Shown here: positions 40,182 to 49,622 of the stretch, piece by piece
How the letters are laid out: every line of letters starts with the position of its first letter
Position numbering within the stretch: position 1 is the first letter of the stretch
Assembly: GCA_017398105.1 (NCBI GenBank)
Contig: JAFQHF010000025.1
Coordinates: 1-64,000, forward strand
Reading direction: 5' to 3'
Source: Oscillospiraceae bacterium
Lineage (GTDB): Bacteria > Bacillota_A > Clostridia > Oscillospirales > Oscillospiraceae
DNA length: 64,000 bases
Made by a program: the position numbers and the translations under genes
The notes under the pieces: generated by a model
What the model saw: only the letters and a program-made list of their open reading frames with translations
Told to the model about the DNA's origin: nothing
The model's database searches: none

Positions 40182-40670
40182 ATGATTTGTTATCGGAAGG
40201 CTACTTTGGAAGACCTGGAAATCCTTTGGAACCGATCTATCGCGGAAAACCCAGGTGATGCGCGTTATCTCCGCTGGAAAGACAGCTTTATTTCCAGAAA
40301 CCAGCAACAGGAAGCGGCCACCTTTGTGGTTGTGGATGGGGTTCTTCCTGTTGGTGAGGTCACACTTGACTATTATGCCAGCGGCTATGGCAATGCAGAA
40401 AGCCGCATTAAGCTGGCAGACGGTAAAACCACCGGCTATGTCACTGCCCTCAGAATTCGTGAGGAATATGAGGGAAAGGGTTATGTTTCCCAATTGATGC
40501 GCTGTATGGAAGACGGAGCAAGAGCGTTGGGATTCCGCCGTCTGACCATCGGCGTGGAGGCCGCAGAAACCCGGAATTTAGGGATTTATCTTCATTGGGG
40601 GTATGATGCGTTCGTTATGTCGGAAATCGATGACGGCGCACTGGTCTTATTTTATGAGAAAAAGCTGTAA
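40182..40670 (+). CDS. GNAT-family acetyltransferase
   Basis: 162 residues from ATG 40182 (ACGGAGG upstream); an in-frame ATG at 40077 lies in the glyA promoter and is rejected. Acetyl-CoA-binding motif A: ALRIREEYEGKGYVSQLM (R/Q-x-x-G-x-G/A type), then a C-terminal LGIYLHWGYDAF. The substrate cannot be told. It is a lone gene between the glyA control region and a terminator. Confidence 0.85.
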   Translation: MICYRKATLEDLEILWNRSIAENPGDARYLRWKDSFISRNQQQEAATFVVVDGVLPVGEVTLDYYASGYGNAESRIKLADGKTTGYVTALRIREEYEGKGYVSQLMRCMEDGARALGFRRLTIGVEAAETRNLGIYLHWGYDAFVMSEIDDGALVLFYEKKL

Positions 40671-40697
40671 AAAGGACTCCGAATGGAGTCCTTTTTA
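40671..40697. terminator. Terminator between GNAT and esterase genes
   Basis: AAAAGGACTCC pairs with GGAGTCCTTTTT; usable in both directions. Confidence 0.88.
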
Positions 40698-40698
40698 C

Positions 40699-41571
40699 TT
40701 ACAAAATCGGCTTCTCCTCTGCATCGGCAGGCAGGAAACCCAGTTTTTTCATATGCTTTACCAGCATACTGGTATTCTTCTGAGCAAGTTCCGGTTTTCC
40801 CAAAGTCCTGTGGAGCCACTGAACGCTCAATTCATGCCACTGCGCATAGGCAGGATCATAGCTCTGGATACTACCATCTGCAGTCACTTCGTTGCCAAGG
40901 GCATATCCATGAGGACCATACTGGAAAATGTGCAGTTCATATTTCATACCAAGGTCGCTGTACTTCTGTGCCACCGGCAAAGCACCGTGGGGTGTCAGCA
41001 GGTCTTCCGAGGTAGCAGCCAGAAAAACCGGAGGTGCCTCTTTGGTGATCTGAGATACCAGATCGAACCGTTTGGCATCTTCATCCGTTGCGTCCTTCTT
41101 TCCGGTCAGCAGCTGCAGCATAAAATTCATTCCCGGCATATTGGGCGCAGAGGTTGCAGGATAGCACAGCACCATGGCATTGGGCTTGTTGTCTGCCAGA
41201 AGACCGGCAGACAGTGCCAGGTGACCGCCGGCGGAAAAGCCACAGGTAACGATCTTCTCCGGATCAATGTTCCACGCCTCTGCCATTTCCCGCAGATAGC
41301 CGATAGCCCAGGAAACCTCGTCCAAAGGTGCAAAACCGGCTGCATTCCAGCCAACACTATAGCGCAGAATGAAAGCATGGAAACCTCTGGCCGTATAGGC
41401 CAGTGCAATGGGTTCCGCTTCCCGCGGAGAACAATACATATAGCCACCACCCGGACAAATCACAATGGCAGGCCGCTTCTGAAACTGGCCCAGACTGATC
41501 TCGCAATCAAGAATATATCCTTCCAGTGTGGCCTCCGGATGTCCCGGTACATTCATATGGATCATTTTCAT
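40699..41571 (-). CDS. Alpha/beta hydrolase, carbohydrate-esterase-like
   Basis: 290 residues. Oxyanion motif VICPGGGYMYCSPRE (HGGG-like), nucleophile GFSAGGH, Asp in ATSEDLLTP and His in GPHGYALG. This is the BD-FAE / acetyl-esterase pattern (Axe-like deacetylases). There is no signal peptide, so it is intracellular. It is the last gene of a minus-strand run with a HAD phosphatase and a GH3 glycosidase, so deacetylation of imported oligosaccharides is a fair guess. Confidence 0.85.
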   Translation of the reverse strand: MKMIHMNVPGHPEATLEGYILDCEISLGQFQKRPAIVICPGGGYMYCSPREAEPIALAYTARGFHAFILRYSVGWNAAGFAPLDEVSWAIGYLREMAEAWNIDPEKIVTCGFSAGGHLALSAGLLADNKPNAMVLCYPATSAPNMPGMNFMLQLLTGKKDATDEDAKRFDLVSQITKEAPPVFLAATSEDLLTPHGALPVAQKYSDLGMKYELHIFQYGPHGYALGNEVTADGSIQSYDPAYAQWHELSVQWLHRTLGKPELAQKNTSMLVKHMKKLGFLPADAEEKPIL

Positions 41572-41630
41572 AGAATCTTCCTCCTGGTCAATAAGGGCTG
41601 CTGCGCAGTGCAGCAGCCCTCAAAATGTTC

Positions 41631-42482
41631 TTAGCCGCCCAGGTTCCGCAGGAACTTCTGCTTCATCTCAGCGCCGTACTGCGCGTACTCACCGGACTGC
41701 AGCTTGCCAAAGCCAACAGCAATCGCCTCATCCCAGCTTTCCTTCTCGTGGTTGACCAGAATGGGATAGTAGTGAACGCCGTTCTTTTCAGCAGCATCAC
41801 AGTCACCGGGGGCATCACCCACCATGACTACCTTGTCCAGATCATAACCGAACTTCAGCATTTCCTTGATGCAGGCTGCCTTGGAGCCAACATCCTGCGC
41901 CAGAACGATATCGGTGTGCTCCAGCAGACCGAACTTGCCCCACTCTTCTTCCACCGCATCACGGTTTGCAGAAGAAACCATGGCCACGTCCGCAAATTCA
42001 TGCGCAGCAGCCAGACCTTCCTTGGCACCCACATAGGGAACCTTCAGGCTTTCATCCAGCTCCACAATGGCTGCATTAACAGCCTTGGACCAGCTGAGTG
42101 CCTTCTGAAGAACCAGCTTGGCATCGGGATCGGTTGCCTCGGCAGCAGCCTTGGCGGCGCCGTCATTGCTCAGCGCGGGAGCCGTATCTGCCCAGTGCTG
42201 AAGCGCCTCCACACCGGTGATCCTGGTGTACTTCTCATTGATCTCCCCCAGAGCCATGGCCAGGCCCTTGAAACGGTTAATGCCACGGGTCATAGAGAAC
42301 AGATTGATCACGTTCCAGCGATCCAGAATCTCGTCCTTCCATTCCTCAAGGCCCCATTCTGCAACCATGCAGGGACCGAAGCAGTTGAAGTGCTTGCAGT
42401 TCATGGTATCCATGACGCAGCCGTCAGAGTCAACGCAGACCAGATAGTCGTGCTTTCTGACAAAAGAATCAAAAATAGACAT
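41631..42482 (-). CDS. HAD-superfamily hydrolase
   Basis: 283 residues. HAD motif I VDSDGCVMDT (nucleophile Asp), motif II VSSAN and motif IV VMVGDAPGDCDAA. A large helical cap lies between motifs I and II. The Gly-Cys after DSDG is a known variant in a group of HAD proteins found beside glycosidases. It lies 21 bp after the GH3 gene and likely dephosphorylates a sugar phosphate. Confidence 0.85.
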   Translation of the reverse strand: MSIFDSFVRKHDYLVCVDSDGCVMDTMNCKHFNCFGPCMVAEWGLEEWKDEILDRWNVINLFSMTRGINRFKGLAMALGEINEKYTRITGVEALQHWADTAPALSNDGAAKAAAEATDPDAKLVLQKALSWSKAVNAAIVELDESLKVPYVGAKEGLAAAHEFADVAMVSSANRDAVEEEWGKFGLLEHTDIVLAQDVGSKAACIKEMLKFGYDLDKVVMVGDAPGDCDAAEKNGVHYYPILVNHEKESWDEAIAVGFGKLQSGEYAQYGAEMKQKFLRNLGG

Positions 42483-42503
42483 TCTGTATTCCTTTCCCGC
42501 TGA

Positions 42504-44279
42504 TTACATATGGGTATCGAACATACCGCAGTAGGAATCGATGGGATCGGTGCCCTTGAAAGCCTCGGGGCCGGTCAGCAGAGCATCAACCAGTGCATCC
42601 AGAGTATCCTCGTTGGAGTCATAGGTGTTGATGTAGGTGCGCAGCATGGGAGCGTCAGCCAGCATGGTGGGCTTGTTCACGGAGACACCCACGACAGGGA
42701 TCTCATGGACATACCAGGGGATCTCACCGCCGCCCTTGGACATACCGAAGACGGGATGGCCGTTGGCAACATTGAAGAAGGTAATAACGATATCCATACC
42801 GGAAACGAACTCGGAGATGGCGTTCTTGCCTGCGAAGTACAGGTTCAGGTTGAAGGGCTTGCCGGCGGCAACTTCCTTCATCATCTTATCCAGGGGAGAT
42901 TCGTAAATGAATGCATCGAAGCCCTTTTCGTTCAGCTTGTCGCAGAACTTCTCAACAGGAGTCTTCTTCTGTGCACCGCCGCCCATGGCGATAGCAGCCA
43001 GCTTACCCATGGGGCTCTCGGGGCCCTTGACGTTGACGATCATGACGCGCTTGGTCTTCTCAGGGGACAGGGGCAGAATGCCTTCGTCCTTGTACTTGAC
43101 CAGAGTCAGAGCATCCTTGGAGATGGCGGGAGCAACAGCCTTGAACTCAGGATTGCCCAAAGCAGCGGCCAGCTCTTCGTCAGTGCCGCACAGAGCTTCC
43201 TTTGCCATCTTGTGCATACCCTTGGCAGCCTTCAGGCCCAGGATACGGGTCAGGGCTTCCACGATACGCTCTTCGCTGATGATGCCGGTCTTATAGGCAT
43301 TCAGCATGGTATCGAAGTCTTCCTGAGGATCGTTGAAGAACAGGAACATGTCGCAGCCGGCGTTGATGGCAGCGGGCAGCATATCCACGCGCTTCATGCG
43401 GTTGGTCATACCGACCATGTGGGAAGCATCGGTAACAACCATGCCGTTGAAGCCCAGCTCACCGCGGAGCAGGTCAGTCATAATCTCCTTGCACAGGGTG
43501 CCGGGCATGATGGTATCGGCAGTGATTTCGGGATTGATCTCCTGCATGTATTCGGGCATCAGGATATGGCCGCCCATGATGGCATCCAGACCGCCGTCAA
43601 TCAGGGTCTTGTAAACATGGCCGTAGGTAGCCATCCACTTGTCATGGGTGAAGTGGTTGACGTTGTTGGACATATGGGCATCGCGGTAATCCTGGCCGTT
43701 GCCGGGGAAATGCTTGGCGCAGGCATAAACGCCTTCGGTCTCATGAATGCCGTCCATATAAGCCTTGCCCATGGTGGCAACCAGCTCATGGTCATTGCCG
43801 TAGGCACGTGCCAGAACTTCTTCACATTCCCAGTTATAGGTGATGTCGACAACAGGAGCAAAGGCCATGTTGCAGCCGGTGGCCTTGATCTGGGCACCGG
43901 AAACGCGGCCCATAGCCTGTGCATATTCAGGCTTTCTGGTTGCGCCGATCTTCACCTGGCTGGACACGAAGGTACCGTCGGGGCAAACACCGTTGCCACC
44001 CTGCTCAGGATTGCAGGCGATGAATACGGGAACCTTTGCATACTTCTGCAGCAGGCGGTTCTGGTTCAGAACCATCTGACCGGGCATGCCGTTGTAGCGG
44101 CAGCCACCCAGGTGGTACTTTTCCATCAGCTCCTGCAGATATTCCTCGCTATTGCCGGCAGTCAGCTGCCAGAACAGCTGACCAACCTTCTCTTCATCGG
44201 TCATGGAAGCGATGGTATTCTCGACCCATGCGATATCCTCATCATTCAGATAATAGGGCTTTGCTCTTAAATCGACCAT
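42504..44279 (-). CDS. Glycoside hydrolase family 3, beta-N-acetylhexosaminidase-like
   Basis: 591 residues from ATG 44279 (AGGAAATGATACC upstream); an in-frame ATG at 44336 is rejected. GH3 barrel motifs: EEKVGQLFWQL, CNPEQGGNGV, KHFPGNGQDYRDAH (usually KHFPGHGD) and the nucleophile VVTDASHMVG, followed by the C-terminal alpha/beta sandwich. There is no signal peptide. It probably cleaves terminal beta-linked sugars such as GlcNAc. It heads the GH3-HAD-esterase unit. A 586-residue open frame on the other strand is only its shadow. Confidence 0.9.
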   Translation of the reverse strand: MVDLRAKPYYLNDEDIAWVENTIASMTDEEKVGQLFWQLTAGNSEEYLQELMEKYHLGGCRYNGMPGQMVLNQNRLLQKYAKVPVFIACNPEQGGNGVCPDGTFVSSQVKIGATRKPEYAQAMGRVSGAQIKATGCNMAFAPVVDITYNWECEEVLARAYGNDHELVATMGKAYMDGIHETEGVYACAKHFPGNGQDYRDAHMSNNVNHFTHDKWMATYGHVYKTLIDGGLDAIMGGHILMPEYMQEINPEITADTIMPGTLCKEIMTDLLRGELGFNGMVVTDASHMVGMTNRMKRVDMLPAAINAGCDMFLFFNDPQEDFDTMLNAYKTGIISEERIVEALTRILGLKAAKGMHKMAKEALCGTDEELAAALGNPEFKAVAPAISKDALTLVKYKDEGILPLSPEKTKRVMIVNVKGPESPMGKLAAIAMGGGAQKKTPVEKFCDKLNEKGFDAFIYESPLDKMMKEVAAGKPFNLNLYFAGKNAISEFVSGMDIVITFFNVANGHPVFGMSKGGGEIPWYVHEIPVVGVSVNKPTMLADAPMLRTYINTYDSNEDTLDALVDALLTGPEAFKGTDPIDSYCGMFDTHM

Positions 44280-44348
44280 TGGTATCATTTCCTTTCTTGT
44301 TATGCTTAAACTGCACAAAACATACGCATTAAGCACATAATCACGAAT

Positions 44349-44377
44349 AATATACCAAACAATCCGACTTTTTGCAA
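44349..44377 (-). promoter_or_regulatory. Promoter of the GH3 operon
   Basis: TTGCAA (44372-44377), 17 bp, TATATT (44349-44354) on the minus strand. Confidence 0.6.
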
Positions 44378-44435
44378 TGGATATCCTGTTTATTTCTATC
44401 TTCTATTGTTACTTTTGTACAAGTGAACAAAAACA

Positions 44436-44464
44436 TTGCATCCCTTCACTGCATATGATACAAT
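44436..44464 (+). promoter_or_regulatory. Promoter of the ZIP transporter
   Basis: TTGCAT (44436-44441), 17 bp, TACAAT (44459-44464), 34 bp before the start. Confidence 0.6.
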
Positions 44465-44497
44465 GAAAAAAACTGCAAACAAGGAGGTTTGTTCAAA

Positions 44498-45241
44498 ATG
44501 AAACTGGTTTGGTTGACTGCACTAGGCGTAGGCGGTGCAACTGTTCTTGGCAGTGTGATCGGTTTTGCTTTTAAGAAGATGACACACAAATTCAGCGACC
44601 TGGTTCTTGCCTTTGCTGCCGGTGTGATGCTGGCCGCCGCGGTGTTGGGCCTGATCCTGCCCTCCGTGGAATACGGCAATTTATGGATTACCGTGGCCGG
44701 TATTTTTACGGGTGCTGTTTCTTTGAATCTGATCGACCGGCTGGTTCCCCACATGCATCATCTGGTTGGTGCGGATACAGAGGCGCACAAGGGAAATGCC
44801 AATCTGGATAAGGTGCTGCTGTTTGTCAGCGCTATTGCCATCCATAATCTTCCTGAGGGTATTGCCGCCGGTGTCAGCTTCGGTTCCGGCAACAACGCAG
44901 AAGCGCTTCTGATTGCAGGAGGAATCGCTCTTCAAAATATCCCGGAGGGTATGGTCATCATCGCGCCTATGCTGGCTGCGGGCATCAGCCCCCGCAAAAC
45001 CTTCATCTGCGGCCTGGCAACGGGTCTTGTGGAGGTAGCAGGCACACTGCTAGGCTATTTTGCCGTGACCATTGCGACCGCAATTCTTCCCTTTGCACTG
45101 GCTTTCGCAGGCGGCACCATGCTGTATGTGATCAGTGACGAAATGATCCCGGAAACCCATCATAATAATGAAAGCGGCGCAACGTATGCTTTGCTGGTGG
45201 GCTTCTGCGTGATGCTGATTTCGGATGTACTTCTTGGATGA
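44498..45241 (+). CDS. ZIP-family metal transporter
   Basis: 247 residues from ATG 44498 (AAGGAGGTTTGTTCAAA). Eight hydrophobic segments, with the metal sites HNLPEGIAAG and LQNIPEGMVI in helices IV and V. A His-rich loop (PHMHHLVG) precedes helix IV. It imports zinc or other divalent metals. Which metal is not evident. Monocistronic or joined with the following gene (42 bp). Confidence 0.93.
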   Translation: MKLVWLTALGVGGATVLGSVIGFAFKKMTHKFSDLVLAFAAGVMLAAAVLGLILPSVEYGNLWITVAGIFTGAVSLNLIDRLVPHMHHLVGADTEAHKGNANLDKVLLFVSAIAIHNLPEGIAAGVSFGSGNNAEALLIAGGIALQNIPEGMVIIAPMLAAGISPRKTFICGLATGLVEVAGTLLGYFAVTIATAILPFALAFAGGTMLYVISDEMIPETHHNNESGATYALLVGFCVMLISDVLLG

Positions 45242-45283
45242 GCACATAAAGTAGTTCTTCTGAAAACGTTTTGAGGTAGTGGT

Positions 45284-45892
45284 ATGCTGATTCTATGTTC
45301 CGATGGCCTTTCCAGTAAACATCTGCAAAACAGAACTGCCTCAGCAGTCAGACATTGTCAGACTGCCGCATTGGTTGTTACCGCAGATCATACATACAAA
45401 GAAAAAAATTATCATGTTCCCAGATGTATTCGGGAATTGGAATTACTTGGTCTTCATGTTGAGATATTTGATCTCGATAAGCAAAATGCATCCCTTCTAA
45501 AAAACTATGATGTTGTGGAATTTATTGGAGGAAACCCCTATTATCTTTTAAATGCAATCCGGACACAAGACTGCAGTTCTGTCCTGCATTACCTGGCGAA
45601 AGAGAAGGTTTTGATTGGTTGGAGTGCGGCTGCCTTTGTTTTTGGTCCGACTCTGGCATTGGCAGATCAATACACACCGGAGATGAATTTTCTTAAATTA
45701 TCCGATCTGTCCGGACTTGCGTTGACGCAATGTATGGTTCTTCCTCATTACAGTAAGTTTTTGCATAAACTTGATCGTTTTGAGGAGATATGCACTGAAT
45801 TCGAAACAACACACTGCATATCTGTTCTGCGTTTAAATGACGGTGACGGTATTTTTATTGATGGTTCCAGAATAGAGCTATGCAGAGCATAG
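45284..45892 (+). CDS. Peptidase S51-like protein (type 1 glutamine-amidotransferase-like)
   Basis: 202 residues. The S51 pattern: FIGGNPYYLLNAIR, then the nucleophile elbow GWSAAAFVFGP and VLPHYSKF. Peptidase E of this family cleaves Asp-X dipeptides. Usual family length is about 200-230, so it is full length. AT-richer than its neighbours, which may indicate transfer. ATG 45284 has TTTTGAGGTAGTGGT before it. Confidence 0.75.
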   Translation: MLILCSDGLSSKHLQNRTASAVRHCQTAALVVTADHTYKEKNYHVPRCIRELELLGLHVEIFDLDKQNASLLKNYDVVEFIGGNPYYLLNAIRTQDCSSVLHYLAKEKVLIGWSAAAFVFGPTLALADQYTPEMNFLKLSDLSGLALTQCMVLPHYSKFLHKLDRFEEICTEFETTHCISVLRLNDGDGIFIDGSRIELCRA

Positions 45893-45921
45893 GCCTTATT
45901 ATCATACCTAAGGAGGCTAAA

Positions 45922-46563
45922 ATGAAAAAGACGATTCTTTTTGATCTGGACGGAACCCTGACCGACTCCGGTGAGGGCATCATCAACTGTGTTATTTACG
46001 CACTGGAACGGTTTGGACTGCCCATTCCTGAGCGTGAATCCCTGCGCTATTTTGTAGGGCCTCCTTTACACGAATCCTTTATCAGACAGGGTGTCCCGGC
46101 GGAACGTGCAGAGGAAGCGGTTGCGGTCTACCGGGAGCGCTACATTCCCATTGGCAAATTTGAAAACACCCCCTATCCCGGAGTTCAGGAATTACTGGAA
46201 GCGTTAAAAGCGGAAGGTTATACCCTGTATGTGGCCACCTCCAAACCGGAACAGATGAGCATCGATATACTGGAACACTTTGATCTGGCCAAATATTTCG
46301 ACATGATCTGCGGAGCTACCATGGACACTTCCCGTACCAACAAGGAAGCTGTAATTGCATATCTGATCCGCTGCAACGGCAGAACCGGAAATATGATCAT
46401 GGTTGGTGATACCAAATTCGATGTGATTGGTGCAAAAGCCCATGGTATCCCCTGCATCGGTGTCAGCTGGGGCTATGGTTCCGTTGAAGAAATGACGGAA
46501 GCCGGCGCCTGTGCAATCGCTGACAGTATGGATTCTCTGCTGACATTGCTGCGCAAGACGTAA
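45922..46563 (+). CDS. HAD hydrolase, phosphoglycolate-phosphatase-like
   Basis: 213 residues from ATG 45922 (AAGGAGGCTAAA). HAD motifs: FDLDGTLTDSGEG, VATSKP and MVGDTKFDVIGA. The small helical cap follows motif I, as in Gph/PpaX. The substrate could be phosphoglycolate, pyrophosphate or a nucleotide. It follows the S51 gene by 29 bp. Confidence 0.88.
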   Translation: MKKTILFDLDGTLTDSGEGIINCVIYALERFGLPIPERESLRYFVGPPLHESFIRQGVPAERAEEAVAVYRERYIPIGKFENTPYPGVQELLEALKAEGYTLYVATSKPEQMSIDILEHFDLAKYFDMICGATMDTSRTNKEAVIAYLIRCNGRTGNMIMVGDTKFDVIGAKAHGIPCIGVSWGYGSVEEMTEAGACAIADSMDSLLTLLRKT

Positions 46564-46619
46564 CCCCCCGCCTTCAAACGGCCGCTTCTCAGCAGTCAAT
46601 ATTGCCCAAAATTCATTTC

Positions 46620-46653
46620 CCGCGGTGTTTCCTGCAACACCGTGGATTTTTTT
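46620..46653 (+). terminator. Terminator after the HAD gene
   Basis: CCGCGGTGTT pairs with AACACCGTGG, then ATTTTTTTGC. Confidence 0.85.
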
Positions 46654-46696
46654 GCATAAAACGAAGACATTCCTTCGGATATTTGTTACCAAACTA

Positions 46697-46725
46697 TTGA
46701 CACTTTTCCATTTTTTTGCTATTAT
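46697..46725 (+). promoter_or_regulatory. pepV promoter
   Basis: Consensus TTGACA (46697-46702), 17 bp, TATTAT (46720-46725), about 120 bp before pepV. The leader between holds no obvious riboswitch. Confidence 0.75.
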
Positions 46726-46842
46726 GTTTCTATCTTTTTGACATTTTGTGCATTATTATACGAGTTTTTGGTAAAATGGCCCAAGCCGTTTTATCAGGAA
46801 TTCGTATGATTTCTGACCCATTCCGAATCCGGAGGTAGAATT

Positions 46843-48213
46843 ATGACCCTTAACGAACGTGTTCTTGCTATGGAACCGGATCTGCTTTCCTGTCTGCAGG
46901 AAAATCTTCGCATTCCCAGTGTACAGGGAGCTGCGGAAGATGGTGCCCCCTATGGTATTGAGGTACGCAGAAGCCTCGACCATGTCCTTGCTGCAGCAGA
47001 AAAATTAGGATTCCGCACCGAAAATGTTGACAACCACCTTGGCTGGTGTGAATATGGTTCCGGTGAAGAAATGGTTGCGGTTCTTGGTCATCTGGATGTG
47101 GTACCTGCCGGTGATGGCTGGAGCTTTGACCCCTGGGGCGGTGAAATCAAGGACGGCCGCATTTGGGGCCGAGGCACTATGGACGACAAGGGACCCTCTA
47201 TCGCCGCACTGTTTGCCCTGGCCGCCATCCGGGATTCCGGGCTGCCTCTGAATCGCAGAATCCGTCTGCTGTTCGGCTGCAACGAAGAGACCGGCTCCGC
47301 GGATGTCAAATATTACCTGTCCAAAGGCGGCGAAGTTCCTGTTATGGGCTTTACCCCCGATGGCGAATATCCTGTTATCAACGGTGAAAAGGGCATTATT
47401 AATGTTACTTTCTCCAAATCCTACGCCCAGACCGGAGATCTGAAGCTGATTTCCATTCAGGGCGGCACCGCTCCCAATGTGGTACCTGCCGCCGCCTGCG
47501 CCAAGCTCAGCTGTTCAAAGGAGCTTGCTGGACGCATTGCGATGCTGAGTACACCCAAGGTTCATTTTACGGCTACTGAATACGGTATTCTCGTGGAAGC
47601 AGAAGGTGTTAGTGCCCACGGCAGCACCCCGGGACAGGGTGAAAATGCTATTGGCCGTCTCGTTCAGGCACTGGACACCCTTCCCTTCGAAGGAGACATC
47701 GCTGATACCATCCATTTCCTGGCAGAAAAGCTGGGGATGGAGTCCGACGGAAAATCTGCCGGGATCTACCTGCATGACGATGTATCCGGTGAGCTGACGC
47801 TGAACTGGGGTACACTGACCGCAGATGATGCGAAACTGTCCATGAAGATCAATTACCGCTACCCTGTTACAAAGACCTACGAGGACTGCGCACCTGCCTT
47901 TGATGCTCTGTTTGCTGAGGCTGGATTTGTAAAGGATTTCGAGCAGCACAAGGCAAAGCTCTATATCCCCGAGGACAGCGAGCTTGTCCAGACCCTGCTG
48001 AAGGTATATACCGAGCATACCGGTCTGACAGGTACGGCAAAATGCATCGGCGGCGGAACCTATGCCAAGATGCTGCCCAATATTCTGGCCTTCGGCCCCA
48101 TCTTCCCCGGTGATGAGGTTCGGGAGCATAAGCCTGACGAATTCCTGGAAATTCCCAAGCTCATGAAAAACGCGCAGATCATCGCTGCCGCCATGTATGA
48201 AATGGCTAAATAA
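46843..48213 (+). CDS. pepV: Dipeptidase PepV / M20 metallopeptidase
   Basis: 456 residues. Zinc ligands: His in LGHLDVVP, the bridging Asp in GRGTMDDKGP, NEETGS with the catalytic Glu and following ligand, and Asp in FTPDGEYP. A lid domain follows. PepV cleaves dipeptides with broad specificity in the cytosol. ATG 46843 is preceded by CCGGAGG. The next gene, a DUF819 transporter, lies 163 bp downstream. Confidence 0.93.
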   Translation: MTLNERVLAMEPDLLSCLQENLRIPSVQGAAEDGAPYGIEVRRSLDHVLAAAEKLGFRTENVDNHLGWCEYGSGEEMVAVLGHLDVVPAGDGWSFDPWGGEIKDGRIWGRGTMDDKGPSIAALFALAAIRDSGLPLNRRIRLLFGCNEETGSADVKYYLSKGGEVPVMGFTPDGEYPVINGEKGIINVTFSKSYAQTGDLKLISIQGGTAPNVVPAAACAKLSCSKELAGRIAMLSTPKVHFTATEYGILVEAEGVSAHGSTPGQGENAIGRLVQALDTLPFEGDIADTIHFLAEKLGMESDGKSAGIYLHDDVSGELTLNWGTLTADDAKLSMKINYRYPVTKTYEDCAPAFDALFAEAGFVKDFEQHKAKLYIPEDSELVQTLLKVYTEHTGLTGTAKCIGGGTYAKMLPNILAFGPIFPGDEVREHKPDEFLEIPKLMKNAQIIAAAMYEMAK

Positions 48214-48376
48214 TATGCTGATTACCGTTTTGATGTGCCGCTAAACCGGCATCCTTTGAACGGTCATCATATATTCGGAAGTTTTCAAAACCAGACTGAA
48301 CCTTTTCGGTTGCAGCCGGTTTGGTTTTGACAATTTCCGGTGCAACCATGAAATAAAAACGAAAGAAGGAACATCT

Positions 48377-49561
48377 ATGATTACCAATGGCCTGACTTAT
48401 ATTGCCATTCTGATGTTCGTTGCAGGCGGCCTGCTGGTCCTGCAGAGAACCACCAAGTGGAAGATTTTTGATATCGTTCCCCCCCTGGTTTGGATCTATG
48501 TCCTGCACATGATCATCTGCACCTTCGGTGTCTACGAGTCTGATGCTGTCAAGGCTACTTACTCCTCATTCAAAAACAATCTGCTGTATGCCATGATCTT
48601 CGTTATGCTGCTGCGCTGCGACTTCCGCAAGCTGGGCAAGCTGGGCCCCAGAATGATCGCCATCTTCCTGGGCTGCTCTCTGACTCTGGCAATCGGCACC
48701 ATCGCTGCTTACCCCATCTTCATGAATTCCCTGGGCGGCGGCGAAAAGACCTGGGCTGCCGTTGCTGCTCTGTACGCCTCCTGGGTCGGCGGTTCCGGCA
48801 ACATGGCTGCAATGGAAGCTGCCTTCACCATCGATCCCGGTGCTTACGGTGCCGCTCTGGCTCTGGACACCGTCTGCTACTCCGTCTGGATTGCTCTGCT
48901 GCTGCTGGCTGTCCGTTATGCTGACAAGTGGAACAAGGCCTGCAAGGCTGATACCTCCAAGCTGGACGCTATTGCCGATGCCGCAAACGCTGAGCTGGCT
49001 AAGGATAAGAAGATTGCTACCGCTGCTGACTGGATTTTCCTGATCGGCATCTCCCTGCTGATCTCTACCTTCACCCAGTGGGCCGGCAAGATCATGAACA
49101 ATGGTCTGTGTGCCATTGGCCTGGATATGTTCGGTGCTGCAACCTGCACCACCGTTCTGGTCACCATCCTTGGCCTGATCTGTGCTATGACTCCCCTGGG
49201 CAAGATGGCAGGTGTGGAAGAGCTCTCCAGTGTCTACCTGTACGCCGTTGTCTCCATGCTGGCTTCCCGTGCAAGCCTGGTTGACCTGATTGCCGCTCCC
49301 ATGTGGGTCGTTTACGGTTTCGTGATCCTGATTGTTCACGTTGTCCTGATGTTCATCCTGTCCAAGCTGTTCAAGTGGGATCTGTGCATGGTCTCCACCG
49401 CTTCTCTGGCAAACATCGGTGGCTCCGCTTCCGCTCCTATCGTTGCTACTGCCTACAACCCCAACTTCGCCGGTATCGGTGTTCTGATGGGCGTTCTTGG
49501 TGCTGCAATCGGTAATTTCTGCGGTCTGGCTATGGGTGCAATTCTGCAGCTGTTCGTGTAA
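48377..49561 (+). CDS. DUF819-family membrane protein
   Basis: 394 residues and about ten transmembrane helices with internal symmetry. Typical DUF819 (YjcL) segments are ALYASWVGGSGNMAAMEAAF and STASLANIGGSASAPIVA. These proteins are thought to be transporters, substrate unknown. Codon use is markedly biased to optimal codons (GCT, TCC, CTG, GGC), more than its neighbours, so it is probably highly expressed. Following pepV, amino-acid or peptide transport is a reasonable guess. Confidence 0.9.
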   Translation: MITNGLTYIAILMFVAGGLLVLQRTTKWKIFDIVPPLVWIYVLHMIICTFGVYESDAVKATYSSFKNNLLYAMIFVMLLRCDFRKLGKLGPRMIAIFLGCSLTLAIGTIAAYPIFMNSLGGGEKTWAAVAALYASWVGGSGNMAAMEAAFTIDPGAYGAALALDTVCYSVWIALLLLAVRYADKWNKACKADTSKLDAIADAANAELAKDKKIATAADWIFLIGISLLISTFTQWAGKIMNNGLCAIGLDMFGAATCTTVLVTILGLICAMTPLGKMAGVEELSSVYLYAVVSMLASRASLVDLIAAPMWVVYGFVILIVHVVLMFILSKLFKWDLCMVSTASLANIGGSASAPIVATAYNPNFAGIGVLMGVLGAAIGNFCGLAMGAILQLFV

Positions 49562-49573
49562 CAAACCACAAAT

Positions 49574-49612
49574 GCGCTCCCACCCTGCTGCGGGCGGGAG
49601 CGCTCTTTTTTA
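49574..49612 (+). terminator. Terminator after the DUF819 gene
   Basis: GCGCTCCCACCC pairs with GGGCGGGAGCGC, followed by TCTTTTTT. Confidence 0.9.
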
Positions 49613-49622
49613 GGTGATTGCT

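Noticed and set aside
42510..44270. A 586-residue plus-strand open frame
   Set aside because: It is the antisense shadow of the GH3 gene: low-complexity, His/Gly-rich, with no ribosome-binding site, while the minus strand carries clear GH3 motifs.
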